Shown in pieces: positions 14,760 through 15,386 of a stretch of 15,386 bases of DNA. The translations under genes and the position numbers were made by a program. Position 1 is the first letter of the stretch; each line of letters starts with the position of its first letter. The notes under the pieces were generated by a model that was given only the letters and a program-made list of their open reading frames with translations, made no database searches and was not told the origin of the DNA. Source of the DNA: JAKJGA01 sp029554345 (GTDB lineage: Bacteria; Spirochaetota; UBA4802; JAFGJZ01); contig DAOPBR010000057.1 in the NCBI GenBank assembly GCA_035395685.1, positions 1 to 15,386 of the forward strand, written 5' to 3'.

Positions 14760-14870
14760 ACTATAGCAGGTTTAGAGTGTCGTTTAACTTAACATAAGAA
14801 AATTTACGACATTGCGACGATCTTTTCGCCAAAATGTCCCGAAGCCCGAGCAACGCGCAGAACGAAGACT
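14760..14870. repeat. Structured spacer C
   Basis: GACATT (14808-14813) pairs with AATGTC (14833-14838), and GCGA (14814-14817) with TCGC (14826-14829), leaving three unpaired bases on one arm: a bulged hairpin. GTTTAAC (14782-14788) fits the RYYYAAC core of attC sites. AATGTCCCGAAG (14833-14844) recurs in spacer B. Nothing coding is visible from 14720 to 14880. Confidence 0.45.
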
Positions 14871-14880
14871 TTACTAAAAA

Positions 14881-15386
14881 TTAGACTTTTTTATTATTTT
14901 TCGATCTTGTTTTTTGTTTACTATCACTCATTCTTTTCATATTATTGATATTAGATATAAATAGAACTACAACTGTTATTGAAACAAACCGACTCAATAT
15001 TACAATTGTTTTTTGAGAAAAACACGATAGAGTTAATCCTGATGAATCTAATGCAATTATTGATTCAACTGTTAAAAAAATGGCATTATAATCAATGTTG
15101 GAGACTACTTGATAAAAATAATACAAAAAAGTAAAAGCTATAACATAACTGATTAAATCAAAGAAAATAAAGATAGTATTTCTTGCACTCGAATGAGAAT
15201 AATCATTGATTTTAACTTTCATTTCTAATATCATCATCAATTTGATCAATGTAATATCAATAATTCTCCAAGTAAAATATGAAGCTATGAATACCCTTAC
15301 ATAGTATTCATTTATATATGGTATAATTGCTAATCACTGCTGTCCCATAGAATCATAAGAAAACAAGAAAAATGCTATTAATTCTC
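14881..15386 (-). pseudogene. Channel-like membrane protein interrupted by TGA
   Basis: The minus strand reads as one protein from the window edge to TAG at 14883-14881, except for an in-frame TGA at 15336-15334. Before the stop: FFLFSYDSMGQQ; after it: LAIIPYINEYYVRVFIASYF and on into 122 further residues. The C-terminal part has TM helices around ISYVIAFTFLYYFYQVV and IVILSRFVSITVVVLFI, separated by DYNAIFLTVESIIALDSSG, the layout of two-TM ion-channel (Ion_trans_2) domains, but without a TxGYG filter. A basic tail follows. No ribosome binding site supports a start after the TGA (TTG 15249 or ATG 15237), so interruption is favoured. The 5' end is outside the window. Confidence 0.45.

Noticed and set aside
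1..15386. CRISPR array, tRNA or rRNA gene
   Set aside because: No regularly spaced direct repeats, no cloverleaf-like segment and no rRNA sequence were recognised on either strand.

Overview
This window looks like the chromosome of an anaerobic Gram-negative bacterium of low-to-moderate GC. Pointers are lipoprotein signal peptides, a paaK plus ACT-domain pair typical of anaerobes, a split two-gene chromate transporter, and GC-rich structured spacers between AT-rich genes. A spirochaete such as a Treponema relative would fit. That placement is inference, since no rRNA or other phylogenetic marker is present.

Left part (1-1840). Two minus-strand exported proteins (a truncated lipoprotein at the edge and a small secreted protein with an apparently leaderless promoter) are followed by a decayed gene at 811-1180 and a plus-strand lipoprotein at 1083-1505. 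A 330-base intergenic stretch packed with hairpins comes next.

Central conserved part (1837-12356). A pyridoxamine-phosphate-oxidase-like flavoprotein diverges from a two-gene operon of a radical SAM protein (CX3CX2C plus helix-hairpin-helix) and its usual partner of unknown function, thought to act in DNA metabolism. A convergent metallo-beta-lactamase-fold hydrolase overlaps the end of that operon. Then come a stand-alone receiver protein, a J-domain protein translationally coupled to an MntP manganese exporter, phenylacetate-CoA ligase with a tandem-ACT protein, two half-size chromate transporters, and, on the minus strand, a two-component system closely resembling CreB/CreC.

Accessory part (12496-15386). 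All genes lie on the minus strand and most are AT-rich: an orphan HigA-type antitoxin preceded by only the 3' stump of higB, a 236-residue protein whose N-terminus lines up with the proteasome/HslV threonine-hydrolase active site, a one-TM coiled-coil protein, a broken two-TM protein, and a channel-like membrane protein interrupted by an in-frame TGA. Between them sit GC-richer hairpin-forming spacers at roughly 0.9-kb intervals that share short motifs. This layout resembles a cassette array (integron-like), but no integrase is in view and canonical core sites were not clearly found.

The most interesting observations are the Ntn-hydrolase-like protein, the repeated structured spacers, the broken higBA locus, the palindromic operator over the start of the radical SAM operon, and a leaderless promoter.
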